Shown here: piece after piece, positions 48,298 to 57,183 of the stretch
Position numbering within the stretch: position 1 is the first letter of the stretch
Layout of the letters: each line of letters starts with the position of its first letter
Assembly: GCF_006715025.1 (NCBI RefSeq)
Contig: NZ_VFMK01000001.1
Coordinates: 4,836,001 to 4,900,000, forward strand
Origin: Serratia fonticola
GTDB lineage: Bacteria > Pseudomonadota > Gammaproteobacteria > Enterobacterales > Enterobacteriaceae
Direction: 5' to 3'
Length of the DNA stretch: 64,000 nt
Notes under the pieces: generated by a model
Database searches by the model: none
Told to the model about the DNA's origin: nothing
What the model saw: the letters and a program-made list of their open reading frames with translations, nothing else
Program-made: the position numbers and the translations under genes

Positions 48298-49695
48298 ATG
48301 AAAAAACATCTTTATGGCACGGATGGGTATCGGCTCACGTTACGGCGTGCGGCCACAATCGGACTGTTTATGGGCGGATTAGGCGGATTGACAGGTCAAA
48401 CTCTCGCCGCACCGCAGGTCGAATTTAACTGGCAAGCTGCACCGACGGAACGCTCGGTGATGACACTCACTCTACAAGAGGCGATCCTGCGAGCCTTTGC
48501 ACGTAACCCGCAGATCGCCCAGGCTTCGGCACAGATTAACGTGGGTAAAGCCGATCTGGCACTGGCGCAAAGCGCCTGGTTCCCACAAATTGCCCTTAAC
48601 AGCAATTTTGGCAAATCCAGCCAGACTGACTCCTCAGGCACCTTGAACAACACCGCCTCAGCGGGCGTGACCCTGAACCAGTTGCTGTATGACTTCGGCA
48701 AAACCAGCGGCAGCATTGAAGAACAACATAACCTCTCCGATGCCTATCGCTACACGCTTTACCAAACCATGACCGAGGTGGGCCAGCAAACGCTGCAGGC
48801 TTACCTACAGGTCAAGCGCTATCAGGACTTGAGCGCTGCGGCGGAGCGCAACCTGGCGTCACTGAACCGGGTCAAGGACATCGCCGAGCTGCGGGCCAAT
48901 GCCGGCCTTAGCTCTCAATCCGACGTGCTGCAGGCGCAAACCCGCATCGCCGGGATGAACGCCACGCTGGAACAGTATCGCGCTCAGCACCGTTCGGCTC
49001 TGGCGCAACTTACCGTACTGACCGGCGTCGTACCGGATAAACTGCCGGACCTGCCACAGCAACTGTTGCAACAGAAAATCACCCTCAAGTCGCTGCCCTA
49101 TCAAAAAAGCAATGCGGTGCTCAGCGCCCAGGCCAAGCAGGAGGCCGCTACCCAGCGCATTCGCCAGGCTGAGGCCCAGCACTGGCCTACCATCTCGGTC
49201 CAGGCTGGCCGCACCCGCTATGAAAGCGATGGCAACGATGCCCAATCCTATTGGAACGATCAGTTGCAGCTGGTAGTGCAGGCCCCGATCTACCAGGGCG
49301 GCGCGGTCAATGCCAAGGTCGATGCCGCCGAGGGCGATCGCCAGGCGGCACAGGCTCAGGTCGAGGCCGCCAAGCTGGATATGAATCAGAAAGCCTCCAC
49401 TGCCTATGCGGACCTGATTGGGGCGCAGCAGCGAGAGCTGGCCGGTGCGCAACAGCTGAGCAGCGCGGACTACACCCGCAACGTCTACCAGGACGAGTAC
49501 AAGCTCAGCAAACGCAGCCTGAACGATCTGCTCAGCGTGGAACAAGACGTACTGCAGGCGGAAACCTCGCGCGTGACCGCCCTGTACGACGGCTGGGATG
49601 CGGCAGTGCGCTACGCCTCTGCGGTCGACAATCTGTTGGATATGTTAGGTATCGAGCGCCAACGCGCCAGCGGCGACGACTTGCCGTCGCTGTAG
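48298..49695 (+). CDS. TolC-family outer-membrane channel of the adhesin exporter
   Basis: 465 residues from ATG 48298 (MKKHLYGTDG); the ORF is open 36 codons further upstream, and the start is chosen because it gives a plausible signal peptide (basic start, hydrophobic LFMGGLGGLTG, cleavage near TLAA-PQ). Two OEP repeats follow, with LTLQEAILRAFARNPQIAQASAQI and LNQLLYDFGKTSGSIEEQ in the first half and APIYQGGAVNAKVDAAEGDRQAA and DEYKLSKRSLNDLLSVEQDVL in the second, typical of TolC/LapE/BapB. It forms the outer-membrane duct. The ABC gene starts 26 bp later. Confidence 0.92.
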   Translation: MKKHLYGTDGYRLTLRRAATIGLFMGGLGGLTGQTLAAPQVEFNWQAAPTERSVMTLTLQEAILRAFARNPQIAQASAQINVGKADLALAQSAWFPQIALNSNFGKSSQTDSSGTLNNTASAGVTLNQLLYDFGKTSGSIEEQHNLSDAYRYTLYQTMTEVGQQTLQAYLQVKRYQDLSAAAERNLASLNRVKDIAELRANAGLSSQSDVLQAQTRIAGMNATLEQYRAQHRSALAQLTVLTGVVPDKLPDLPQQLLQQKITLKSLPYQKSNAVLSAQAKQEAATQRIRQAEAQHWPTISVQAGRTRYESDGNDAQSYWNDQLQLVVQAPIYQGGAVNAKVDAAEGDRQAAQAQVEAAKLDMNQKASTAYADLIGAQQRELAGAQQLSSADYTRNVYQDEYKLSKRSLNDLLSVEQDVLQAETSRVTALYDGWDAAVRYASAVDNLLDMLGIERQRASGDDLPSL

Positions 49696-49721
49696 TCTGA
49701 ATGATTTTGCCAGGAGCGCTT

Positions 49722-51860
49722 ATGTCACAACCTGCTTCACTCGAAGCCTGGATCGCAGCCATGGCCCGGGCGGCCAACGGCTACGGTCTGGCTGTCGATA
49801 TCAAATCCATCCGCCAGCAAATGCGCTGGTATGAACAGTTGCCTGCCCCGCGCCGGTTGGAGCGCCTGGGTCACCTGATGGGGCTTAGCGTCAGCCTGCA
49901 GCCACGGGAGAAAGTCCGCTGGCGTAACGAGATCCTGCCCGCGCTGATCGAGATCGACGACGGCGGCCTGATGGTGATCGAATCCCTCGACAGCGAGGGC
50001 AAGGCGCTGTATTGGCTCAATGACAGCGGCGACGTGCAACGAGAAGCCGAGCTGGTGGAACTGCTACTGAAAGGGCAAGGCACCATTGTGCTGCTGGGGG
50101 CGGCGGAGCGCGGGCAGGATGCGCGTATCGACGACTTCGTACAGCCCTACCGCAAACACTGGTTCTGGCAACATTTTCGCGGGGCCAAACGGCAAATTGG
50201 CGAGATTTCGCTGGCATCGATCATCAGCAACGTGCTGGCACTCGCCGGTATTCTGTTTTCGATGCAGGTGTATGACCGGGTGATCCCGGCCCAGTCTTAC
50301 CCCACGCTGTGGGTGCTGTTCTTCGGGGTGCTGATCGCGGCGGCGCTGGAGTATGCCATCCGCCTGTCGCGCACCGTGATATCCGATCTGATGGGCAAGA
50401 AAATCGACCTGAAGATCTCCGGCATGCTGTTTGCTCGTGCCCTGGCGATCAAAAACGAAGCACGGCCCAAATCGACCGGTTCGTTTATCTCGCAACTACG
50501 GGAGATCGACCAGGTGCGGGAGTTACTGACCTCCACCACCGTGGGCGCGGCGGCGGACATGCCGTTCGTACTGCTGTTCCTAGGCATTATGGCGCTGGTC
50601 GGCGGCCCGCTGGTGTTTATCCCGATGCTGGCGATCCCGCTGATCGTCATTCCCGGCATCTTGCTGCAATGGCCTATGGCCAAGCTGGCAAAGGAAGGGA
50701 TGCGGGAAAGCGCATTGCGCAATGCGGTATTGGTTGAGTCGATCGAAGGGGTTGAGGATATCAAGGCACTGCAAGCCGAACCTTACTTCCAGCGCCAATG
50801 GGAACAGACCCACGCGGTCAGCGCTAACATCGGTATGCAGCAGCGGCTGTGGGGCGCGCGGCTCAGCGGTTGGGCTTCAACGGTGCAGCAACTGACCTAC
50901 GCTGGCATGCTGGTGTTTGGCAGCTATCTGGTGCTCAACGGCGATATCACCACCGGTACCATGGTGGCCTGTAGCCTGCTTTCCTCGCGCACCATCGCCC
51001 CGCTGATGCAGCTGACTATGGTGTTTTCACGCTGGCAGCACGCCAAAACCGCCATGACCGGCCTTGACGATCTGCTGAAAAAACCGCTCGATAAGCCGGA
51101 AGAGAGCAAGATGGCCCACTGCCCGGTGCTCAGCGGCCATTTCCAACTGCGCAATCTGCAATACAGCTACGACGTGGAGAAAGGGGAAAACTCAATCACC
51201 GTCAATAATCTGGAGATCAAACCCGGTGAGCGCGTGGCGATCCTCGGTAAGGTTGGCGCGGGGAAATCAACGCTGCTGAAGCTGCTTTCCGGCCAGGCCA
51301 GCGCTACCCGTGGCAAGGTGATCATCGACGGGGTTGATATCAGCCATATCGATCCTGCCGATGTGCGCCGCCAGTTGGGTTTTCTTTCCCAAGAATCGCG
51401 GTTGTTTTTCGGCAGTCTGCGCCAGAACCTGATGCTCGGCCATCCCCACGCCACAGAACCGGAAATGCTGCAGGCATTGCGCATATCCGGTGCTTTGGGG
51501 ATCGTGCAACAGGACGCTGCCAGCCTGGATCGCCTTATTCATGAAGGTGGCCGCGGCCTGTCCGGCGGGCAACGCCAGATGGTGTTGCTGAGCCGTATGA
51601 TCCTGCGCAATCCCCAGATCGTGCTGTTGGATGAACCGACCGCCTCAATGGACGAGCAACTGGAAGAGTACGTGATTCGTCAAATGCACAGCTGGCTTAG
51701 CGGCCGCACGCTGGTATTGGTTACCCATCGGCCAGCCCTGCTGAAACTGGTGGATCGCATCGTGGTGTTGGATAACGGCCGCGTGGTGGCCGACGGGCCA
51801 CGGGATCAGATCCTGCAGGCGGCTAATAAGCCGATCAATAAAGAACAGGGCGTGGCATGA
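49722..51860 (+). CDS. Type I secretion permease/ATPase, LssB/LapB-like, with degenerate C39 domain
   Basis: 712 residues from ATG 49722, preceded by CAGGAGCG; an in-frame ATG seven codons upstream is less likely. The N-terminal about 140 residues are a C39-peptidase-like domain lacking the catalytic Cys, as in exporters of RTX adhesins. A six-TM permease follows (about 160-440), then an ABC ATPase with Walker A GKVGAGKS (509-516), signature LSGGQ (613-617) and Walker B IVLLDEPT (633-640), then the VTHRPALL H-loop. It powers export of the giant adhesin. Located between channel and adaptor genes in one operon. Confidence 0.94.
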   Translation: MSQPASLEAWIAAMARAANGYGLAVDIKSIRQQMRWYEQLPAPRRLERLGHLMGLSVSLQPREKVRWRNEILPALIEIDDGGLMVIESLDSEGKALYWLNDSGDVQREAELVELLLKGQGTIVLLGAAERGQDARIDDFVQPYRKHWFWQHFRGAKRQIGEISLASIISNVLALAGILFSMQVYDRVIPAQSYPTLWVLFFGVLIAAALEYAIRLSRTVISDLMGKKIDLKISGMLFARALAIKNEARPKSTGSFISQLREIDQVRELLTSTTVGAAADMPFVLLFLGIMALVGGPLVFIPMLAIPLIVIPGILLQWPMAKLAKEGMRESALRNAVLVESIEGVEDIKALQAEPYFQRQWEQTHAVSANIGMQQRLWGARLSGWASTVQQLTYAGMLVFGSYLVLNGDITTGTMVACSLLSSRTIAPLMQLTMVFSRWQHAKTAMTGLDDLLKKPLDKPEESKMAHCPVLSGHFQLRNLQYSYDVEKGENSITVNNLEIKPGERVAILGKVGAGKSTLLKLLSGQASATRGKVIIDGVDISHIDPADVRRQLGFLSQESRLFFGSLRQNLMLGHPHATEPEMLQALRISGALGIVQQDAASLDRLIHEGGRGLSGGQRQMVLLSRMILRNPQIVLLDEPTASMDEQLEEYVIRQMHSWLSGRTLVLVTHRPALLKLVDRIVVLDNGRVVADGPRDQILQAANKPINKEQGVA

Positions 51861-51870
51861 GGAGCAAGCA

Positions 51871-53040
51871 ATGAGCAATATCACCCTGCAAGACGATCTG
51901 GCACGCCAGGGGCGGCGGCATTCCTCGGTACTTTGGTTGACGCTGCTGGGGATGATCCTGTTTGTGGTCTGGGCCTATTTTGCCCTGCTTGATGAGGTTA
52001 CCGTCGGCACCGGCAAGGTCACGCCCCTAAGCCGGGCGCAGCTGATTGAGAGCCTGGACGGTGGGATTATCGATCACCTGTATGTGCACGAAGGGGACAT
52101 CGTCAACAAGGGCCAGAAACTGGCGCAGTTGGACGTGAAACGTTTTCAGTCCAACTATGGCGAAGCCTTTTCCCGCGTGCGGACCCTGCGCGCCTCCGCC
52201 GAACGCCTGCGCTCCGAGCTGACCGGCGAGCCACTGCAGTTCAGCGCTGATACCCTGAAGGAACCAAGCCTGGTGGCCCGTGAACGCCAGCTGTATGAGT
52301 CCCGCAAGCGCAACCGTGATGAGACTGTCAGCAACCTGCAACAGTCGATGCAGTTGGTCCAGCAGGAATTACGTATGACCGAGCCGCTGGTGGCCAAAGG
52401 GGCTGCCGGTCAGGTTGAAGTGATCCGCCTGCGGCGGCAGGTCAGCGAACTGCGTGGCAAGATTGATGAAGCGAACAACCAGTATGCCGTGCGGGCGCGT
52501 GAGGAGCAGGTAAAAAACAACGCCGATCTCGACGCCCAGTTGGAACTGGTGAATGGTAAGGAAGATCAGTTGGAACGCGCCACCATGGTCTCGCCAGTAC
52601 GTGGGATCGTGAAGGATATTCAGGTGACCACCGTGGGTGGTGTGTTGCAGCCGGGGGGTAAGTTGATGGAGATCGTGCCGTTGGAAGATCAGTTGCTGAT
52701 CGAAACCCGCATCAACCCACGGGATATCGCCTATATCCGCCCTGGCCTGCCTGCCACCGTCAAGGTGACCGCCTACGACTCGTCGATCTACGGAAATTTG
52801 AATGGCGAGGTGGAGAACGTCTCTCCGGACACCATTCAGGACGAGGTCAAACGTGACCAGTATTACTACCGGGTTTACGTACGCACCAAACAGGCGGAAC
52901 TAGTGAATAAGGCGGGTAAGAAGTTCCCGATTGTGCCGGGAATGGTGGCCAGCGTGGAGATCAAGACCGGGCAGAAAAGCGTGCTGGATTACCTGATCAA
53001 ACCACTGAACAAGGTGAAAGAGTCGTTGCGGGAACGTTGA
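51871..53040 (+). CDS. HlyD-type periplasmic adaptor of the adhesin exporter
   Basis: A 389-residue membrane-fusion protein. It has a short cytoplasmic N-terminus and one TM helix (about 20-40, VLWLTLLGMILFVVWAYFAL). A lipoyl half-motif (SLDGGIIDHLYVHEGDIVNKGQKLAQLD) leads into a long alpha-helical hairpin (about 105-235). The second lipoyl half (SPVRGIVKDIQVTTVGGVLQPGG) and a beta-barrel ending at PIVPGMVASVEIKTGQKSVLDYLIKPL close the chain. AGGAG lies directly before ATG 51871, 10 bp after the ABC gene. It completes the type I apparatus with its TolC-like and ABC partners. Confidence 0.94.
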   Translation: MSNITLQDDLARQGRRHSSVLWLTLLGMILFVVWAYFALLDEVTVGTGKVTPLSRAQLIESLDGGIIDHLYVHEGDIVNKGQKLAQLDVKRFQSNYGEAFSRVRTLRASAERLRSELTGEPLQFSADTLKEPSLVARERQLYESRKRNRDETVSNLQQSMQLVQQELRMTEPLVAKGAAGQVEVIRLRRQVSELRGKIDEANNQYAVRAREEQVKNNADLDAQLELVNGKEDQLERATMVSPVRGIVKDIQVTTVGGVLQPGGKLMEIVPLEDQLLIETRINPRDIAYIRPGLPATVKVTAYDSSIYGNLNGEVENVSPDTIQDEVKRDQYYYRVYVRTKQAELVNKAGKKFPIVPGMVASVEIKTGQKSVLDYLIKPLNKVKESLRER

Positions 53041-53042
53041 TG

Positions 53043-53590
53043 GCCCCTCACCCCAACCCTCTCCCACAGGGAGAGGGAGCTGTCCAGAGCGATAATCAGG
53101 TACAAAGCTCAGCCTTTAATCAATCAATTAATTAACAATAATTTACAGTCAATCACAGAGGCTAATCGGTAGCACATTCGGTCCCCTCGCCCTGTGGGAG
53201 AGGGAGCTGGAATCACGTGGTAGTCAGGTACGGAGTTCAGCCTTTAATCAATTAATTAACAATAAGTTATAGTCAATCACAGACGCTAACCGGTAACTCG
53301 ATCGGTCCCCTCTCCCTGTGGGAGAGGGAGCTGGAATCGCGTGGTGGTCAGGTACAAAGCTCTGCCTTTAATCAAATAATTAACAATAAGTTATAGTCAA
53401 TCACAAACGCTAACCGGTAACTCGATCGGTCCCCTCGCCCTGTGGGAGAGGGAGCTGGAATCGCGTGGTGGTCAGGTACAGAGCTCAGCCTTTAATCAAT
53501 TAATTAACAATAAGTTACAGTCAATCGCAGACGCTAACGGTAACTCGATCGGTCCCCTCTCCCTGTGGGAGAGGGTTAGGGTGAGGGGGC
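53043..53590. repeat. 4 x about 124-bp tandem repeat bounded by inverted ends
   Basis: Units start at GGGAGAGGG 53069, 53196, 53320 and 53444 and end at 53567 (lengths 127, 124, 124, 123). Each has an AT-rich core (CCTTTAATCAATTAATTAAC) and a GC-rich end reading CCCTCTCCCTGTGGGAGAGGG. The outer boundaries, GCCCCTCACCCCAACCCTCTCCC at 53043-53065 and its near-perfect inverse at 53567-53590, form inverted ends. The hairpin CCCTCTCCC-ACA-GGGAGAGGG (53057-53077) directly after the adaptor gene may end the adhesin operon. No ORF is present. Confidence 0.9.
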
Positions 53591-53623
53591 GATCTCCAAA
53601 CTAAAATCAGTCACTCAGAAAAC

Positions 53624-54703
53624 CTACTGTCCGCGCCGGGCTCTGCCCACGGCTTCACCCAACTGCCACACCGCCATCGAATAATGCACGCTGTGGTTAT
53701 AACGGGTGATAGTGTAGAAGTTCGGCAAACCGTACCAATATTCATAGCGGTTGCCCATATCCAGGCGCAGCAGGCTGACCTGCTGATTACCTTCCAACGA
53801 GCCTTGCGGCGTCAACCCTGCGGCAGCCAGGGTTGCGACCGAATAGTTGGTTTTAAAACCCGTCTCTAAACCAGGAGCCTGGCCGCTAGCCGGCACCGCC
53901 ACCGTTGCGCCACGCGTCCAGCCATGGGATTTGAAGTAGTTGGCCACGCTACCAATGGCATCCACCGGGTCCCACAGGTTGATGTGACCATCGCCGTTGA
54001 AATCAACCGCATAGCTCTTGAACGATGAAGGCATAAACTGGCCGTAGCCCATAGCGCCTGCATAGGACCCCCGCAGGGAAAGGGGATCGTCCCCCTCCGC
54101 ACGCGCCATCAGCAGGAAGGTTTCCAGCTCGCCGCTAAAATACTCGGCACGGCGTGGGTAGTTAAACGACAGCGTCGCCAACGCATCGATAATACGCGTT
54201 TTACCCATCACCCGGCCCCAACGGGTTTCTACCCCGATGATGCCAACAATAATCTCCGGCGGCACACCATAAATCTGCGAGGCACGCTGCAATGCCTCTT
54301 CATATTTATTCCAGAACACAACCCCGTTCTGTATGTTGCTCGGCGTCAGGAATTTGCTGCGATAGCGGATCCAGGCGCCATTCGGACGTGTTGATGGCTG
54401 GCCAGCCGGAGCCTGCTTGTCCATCAGGCGTACCACCCAGTCCAACTGCTGAGCCTGGGCCAGCACGTCATGCAATTGCTGACGTTCAAAACCATGCTCA
54501 CGCACCATTTTGTCGATAAAACGTGCCGCCGCAGGATTATCAGCAAAATCCCCGCCCAGCGGGTGAATGGCATGTTCCGGTTCCAGCACAAAACCGCTCT
54601 GTACCAGGCTATCTGGCGGGGCCAGTTGCTCGGAAGGTTTAGGCTCGCTGCTACAGGCAGCCAACAAAGGGATCAAGGGTAAAAGAGTGACCAGATGGCG
54701 CAT
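53624..54703 (-). CDS. mltB: Membrane-bound lytic murein transglycosylase B
   Basis: A 359-residue lipoprotein (E. coli MltB 361) that cleaves peptidoglycan to 1,6-anhydromuropeptides. The start is MRHLVTLLPL, with the lipobox LLAAC placing the lipidated Cys at 17. Catalytic Glu is E159 in GIIGVETRWGRVMGKTR. Other blocks are FNYPRRAEYFSGELETFL, GAMGYGQFMPSS and NGDGHINLWDPVDAIGSVANYF. It marks the return of the E. coli-like backbone after the adhesin block. Confidence 0.96.
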   Translation of the reverse strand: MRHLVTLLPLIPLLAACSSEPKPSEQLAPPDSLVQSGFVLEPEHAIHPLGGDFADNPAAARFIDKMVREHGFERQQLHDVLAQAQQLDWVVRLMDKQAPAGQPSTRPNGAWIRYRSKFLTPSNIQNGVVFWNKYEEALQRASQIYGVPPEIIVGIIGVETRWGRVMGKTRIIDALATLSFNYPRRAEYFSGELETFLLMARAEGDDPLSLRGSYAGAMGYGQFMPSSFKSYAVDFNGDGHINLWDPVDAIGSVANYFKSHGWTRGATVAVPASGQAPGLETGFKTNYSVATLAAAGLTPQGSLEGNQQVSLLRLDMGNRYEYWYGLPNFYTITRYNHSVHYSMAVWQLGEAVGRARRGQ

Positions 54704-54959
54704 TGGATATCCATATAAGCCGGACAAAAAAGAGTTGCCGCTATGTTAAGGCATTGTCTGGCGCGAACAAACAGGAATATATGCGGCAGCACCGCCATTT
54801 AGGCGATAAAATAACCAGACGAAAAATAGGGCTGCATATACACTTAAATGGCTTGCTTCTCTCTAGGCGAAATCTAATTAACGTCAGCATACAGGCTCCC
54901 TCTTTTTTTCGTGACCTGTGCGGTGCGTTGTCTTCCTACTAGCACATGAGGTAATCGTT

Positions 54960-55697
54960 ATGAGTAAGCTGCCCGCCCAAGAACCCCCACGTCGTGCCCT
55001 ATTAAAACGTACCGCCGCCCTCTCTGTCCTGGCCGTGACCGGCATTGCCGGTTTTACCGCCCCTTCCGTCGCCTTTGCTGCCGCGATGACCAAAGAACAG
55101 CGCGATAAAATGACACCGGACGAAATTATCGAAAGCTTTAAAAAAGGCAACATGAGATTCCGCGAAGGAAAAATGCAGCAACATGACTATGTGGCCCAGA
55201 AACAGGCCAGCCAAGGCGGGCAGTTCCCTACTGCCGTTATTTTGAGCTGCATCGACTCCCGCGCCCCGGCGGAGATCCTGCTGGATGTCGGTATTGGCGA
55301 AACCTTTAACGCCCGCGTTGCCGGTAATATCCAGAATGACGACATCCTCGGCAGTATGGAGTTTGCCTGCGCCGCTGCCGGAGCCAAAGTGGTGCTGGTG
55401 ATGGGGCACACCGCCTGCGGGGCGGTAAAAGGGGCCATCGAAAACGTCGAGCTGGGTAACCTGACCGGACTACTCAACAAGATCAAGCCAGCCATCGACA
55501 AGACCGAATTTAAAGGCGAACGTAGCGGTAGCAACTATGAATTTGTCGATGCCGTGGCCAAAACCAACGTCGAGATGACCATTGCCGATATCCGCAAAAA
55601 CAGCCCGGTGCTGAAAAAGCTGGAAGAGGAAGGAAAAATTAAAATTGTCGGCAGCATGTACCATCTGGTTGGCGGCAAAGTCGAGTTTATCGATTAG
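54960..55697 (+). CDS. Secreted beta-class carbonic anhydrase
   Basis: A 245-residue protein with a signal sequence carrying twin arginines (PPRRALLKRTA, R11-R12) and a hydrophobic core, cleaved near AFA-AAM (about 41). That suggests Tat export to the periplasm. Beta-CA zinc ligands are C97, H150 and C153, with the D99/R101 dyad in SCIDSRAP and GHTACGAVKGAI. It interconverts CO2 and bicarbonate. The start at 54960 has GAGGT upstream; an earlier in-frame ATG (54918) would disrupt the signal peptide. Monocistronic, convergent with zraR. Confidence 0.9.
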   Translation: MSKLPAQEPPRRALLKRTAALSVLAVTGIAGFTAPSVAFAAAMTKEQRDKMTPDEIIESFKKGNMRFREGKMQQHDYVAQKQASQGGQFPTAVILSCIDSRAPAEILLDVGIGETFNARVAGNIQNDDILGSMEFACAAAGAKVVLVMGHTACGAVKGAIENVELGNLTGLLNKIKPAIDKTEFKGERSGSNYEFVDAVAKTNVEMTIADIRKNSPVLKKLEEEGKIKIVGSMYHLVGGKVEFID

Positions 55698-55710
55698 TCC
55701 ATTTAACTCT

Positions 55711-55739
55711 CCAGCAGCGGGCCATCAACACGCTGCTGG
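55711..55739. terminator. Hairpin between carbonic anhydrase and zraR
   Basis: CCAGCAGCG / CGCTGCTGG, a 9-bp stem with 11-nt loop between convergent genes; no T-run. Confidence 0.45.
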
Positions 55740-55839
55740 ATAACTACCACATCCTTCTCAGCGCAAAGTCACGATGCCTCTTGAGTAAACTCCGGGATAT
55801 TACAAATATTTCCTTTAAAATCTCTCAGAAGTTGAAAGG

Positions 55840-57183
55840 CTATTTCTGCAGCTTAGCCAACAGTGTTTTACGGGTGATCCCCAGCTGTTTGGCCGCTTCG
55901 CTTTTATTACCCGCCGTTTTTTCCAGCGCCGCCAGGATCGCCTGTTTCTCCACCTGCTCCAGCGGTTGAATCCGCTGTTGCTGCGGATTAACCGTAGGCT
56001 CATCGCCACACTGGCTGATGCTCAGCGGTAGCTCCTTTTCACTGATAAAATCGCCACTCAGCAGGATAACCCCCCGCTCTACGCTATTCTCCAGTTCACG
56101 CACGTTACCCGGCCAGGCGTATTTCAGCAGTAAATCCATGGCCTGCGGGGTAAAACCTTTTACCGTTTTGCGATTACGTTCGGCAAATTTTGCTAAAAAG
56201 TGCGTTGCCAACAATGGGATGTCCTCACAGCGCTCCCGCAACGGCGGGCTTTCCACCGTAACCACGTTCAGACGATAGTAGAGATCCTGGCGGAATTTAC
56301 CGGCCTCGACATCCGCCAGCAGATCCCGGTTGGTGGCCGCTATCAGCCGCACATCCACTGATAACGTCTGATTACTGCCAACCCGCTGAATTTCCCGCTC
56401 CTGAATGGCCCGCAGTAATTTCGCCTGCATCAACGGGGAAACCTCACCGATTTCATCCAGAAACAGCGTTCCCTGATTCGCCTCCATGAAGCGCCCTTCT
56501 CGACGTTTATCCGCACCGGTAAACGCCCCTTTTTCATGACCAAACAGTTCGGATTCAAGCAGGGATTCACTCAGCGCAGCACAGTTGATGCTCACCAAGG
56601 GCCGCGCCTTGCGCAGACTGTTGGCGTGAACGGCCTTGGCTATCAGCTCCTTACCGGTACCAGATTCGCCGCAAATCAGCACCGTGGCGTCAGAGGGGGC
56701 GATCATGGCGATCATCTCCAGTAAGCGGCGCATAGGTTCGCTGCGGCCAATCATGTTTTGATCATCAAACAGTAGTTTCTGTTTCAGGCTGTGATTCTCG
56801 GTTTTCAACGAAGTATGTTCCAACGCCCGTTCAAGGGTGAGTTGCAGCATGTCGAAATCGAGGGGTTTGGTCAGATAGTCATAGGCCCCAGCTTTGATCG
56901 CCTCCACCGCCGACTCAACGTTAGAGTAAGCGGTCATAATCAGGATCGGGATCGCCGGGTTATAAGCCTTGATAACCTTGAGCGCTTCAATACCGTCCAT
57001 TTCTGCCATACGAACATCGGTCAGGATCAGATCAAACGGCTGGCTCTTGACCTGCTCTACCGCCTCAAGGCCGTTATGGACAGCGCTGACCCGATAGCCC
57101 CACCCCATCATTAACGTTTTCAGGATGGTGCAATGGCTGCGATCGTCCTCAACCAGTAAAATATGTACGTCAGGTTTTAACAT
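55840..57183 (-). CDS. zraR: Sigma-54-dependent response regulator ZraR
   Basis: A 447-residue NtrC-type activator. The receiver domain has phosphoacceptor D56 (LILTDVRM) and K106 (LTKPLD). The AAA+ domain has GESGTGKE (172-179), the sigma-54 contact loop GAFTGA (219-224) and GTLFLDEIGE. A Fis-type HTH lies at the C-terminus (GNKSEAAKQLGITRKTLLAKL). In E. coli ZraR responds to zinc and envelope stress and activates zraP and zraSR. Its start overlaps the zraS stop by 14 bp. Confidence 0.93.
   Translation of the reverse strand: MLKPDVHILLVEDDRSHCTILKTLMMGWGYRVSAVHNGLEAVEQVKSQPFDLILTDVRMAEMDGIEALKVIKAYNPAIPILIMTAYSNVESAVEAIKAGAYDYLTKPLDFDMLQLTLERALEHTSLKTENHSLKQKLLFDDQNMIGRSEPMRRLLEMIAMIAPSDATVLICGESGTGKELIAKAVHANSLRKARPLVSINCAALSESLLESELFGHEKGAFTGADKRREGRFMEANQGTLFLDEIGEVSPLMQAKLLRAIQEREIQRVGSNQTLSVDVRLIAATNRDLLADVEAGKFRQDLYYRLNVVTVESPPLRERCEDIPLLATHFLAKFAERNRKTVKGFTPQAMDLLLKYAWPGNVRELENSVERGVILLSGDFISEKELPLSISQCGDEPTVNPQQQRIQPLEQVEKQAILAALEKTAGNKSEAAKQLGITRKTLLAKLQK

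Noticed and set aside
53043..53590. CRISPR array downstream of the adhesin operon
   Set aside because: The units are 124-bp tandem repeats with near-identical spacer parts, so there are no unique spacers.
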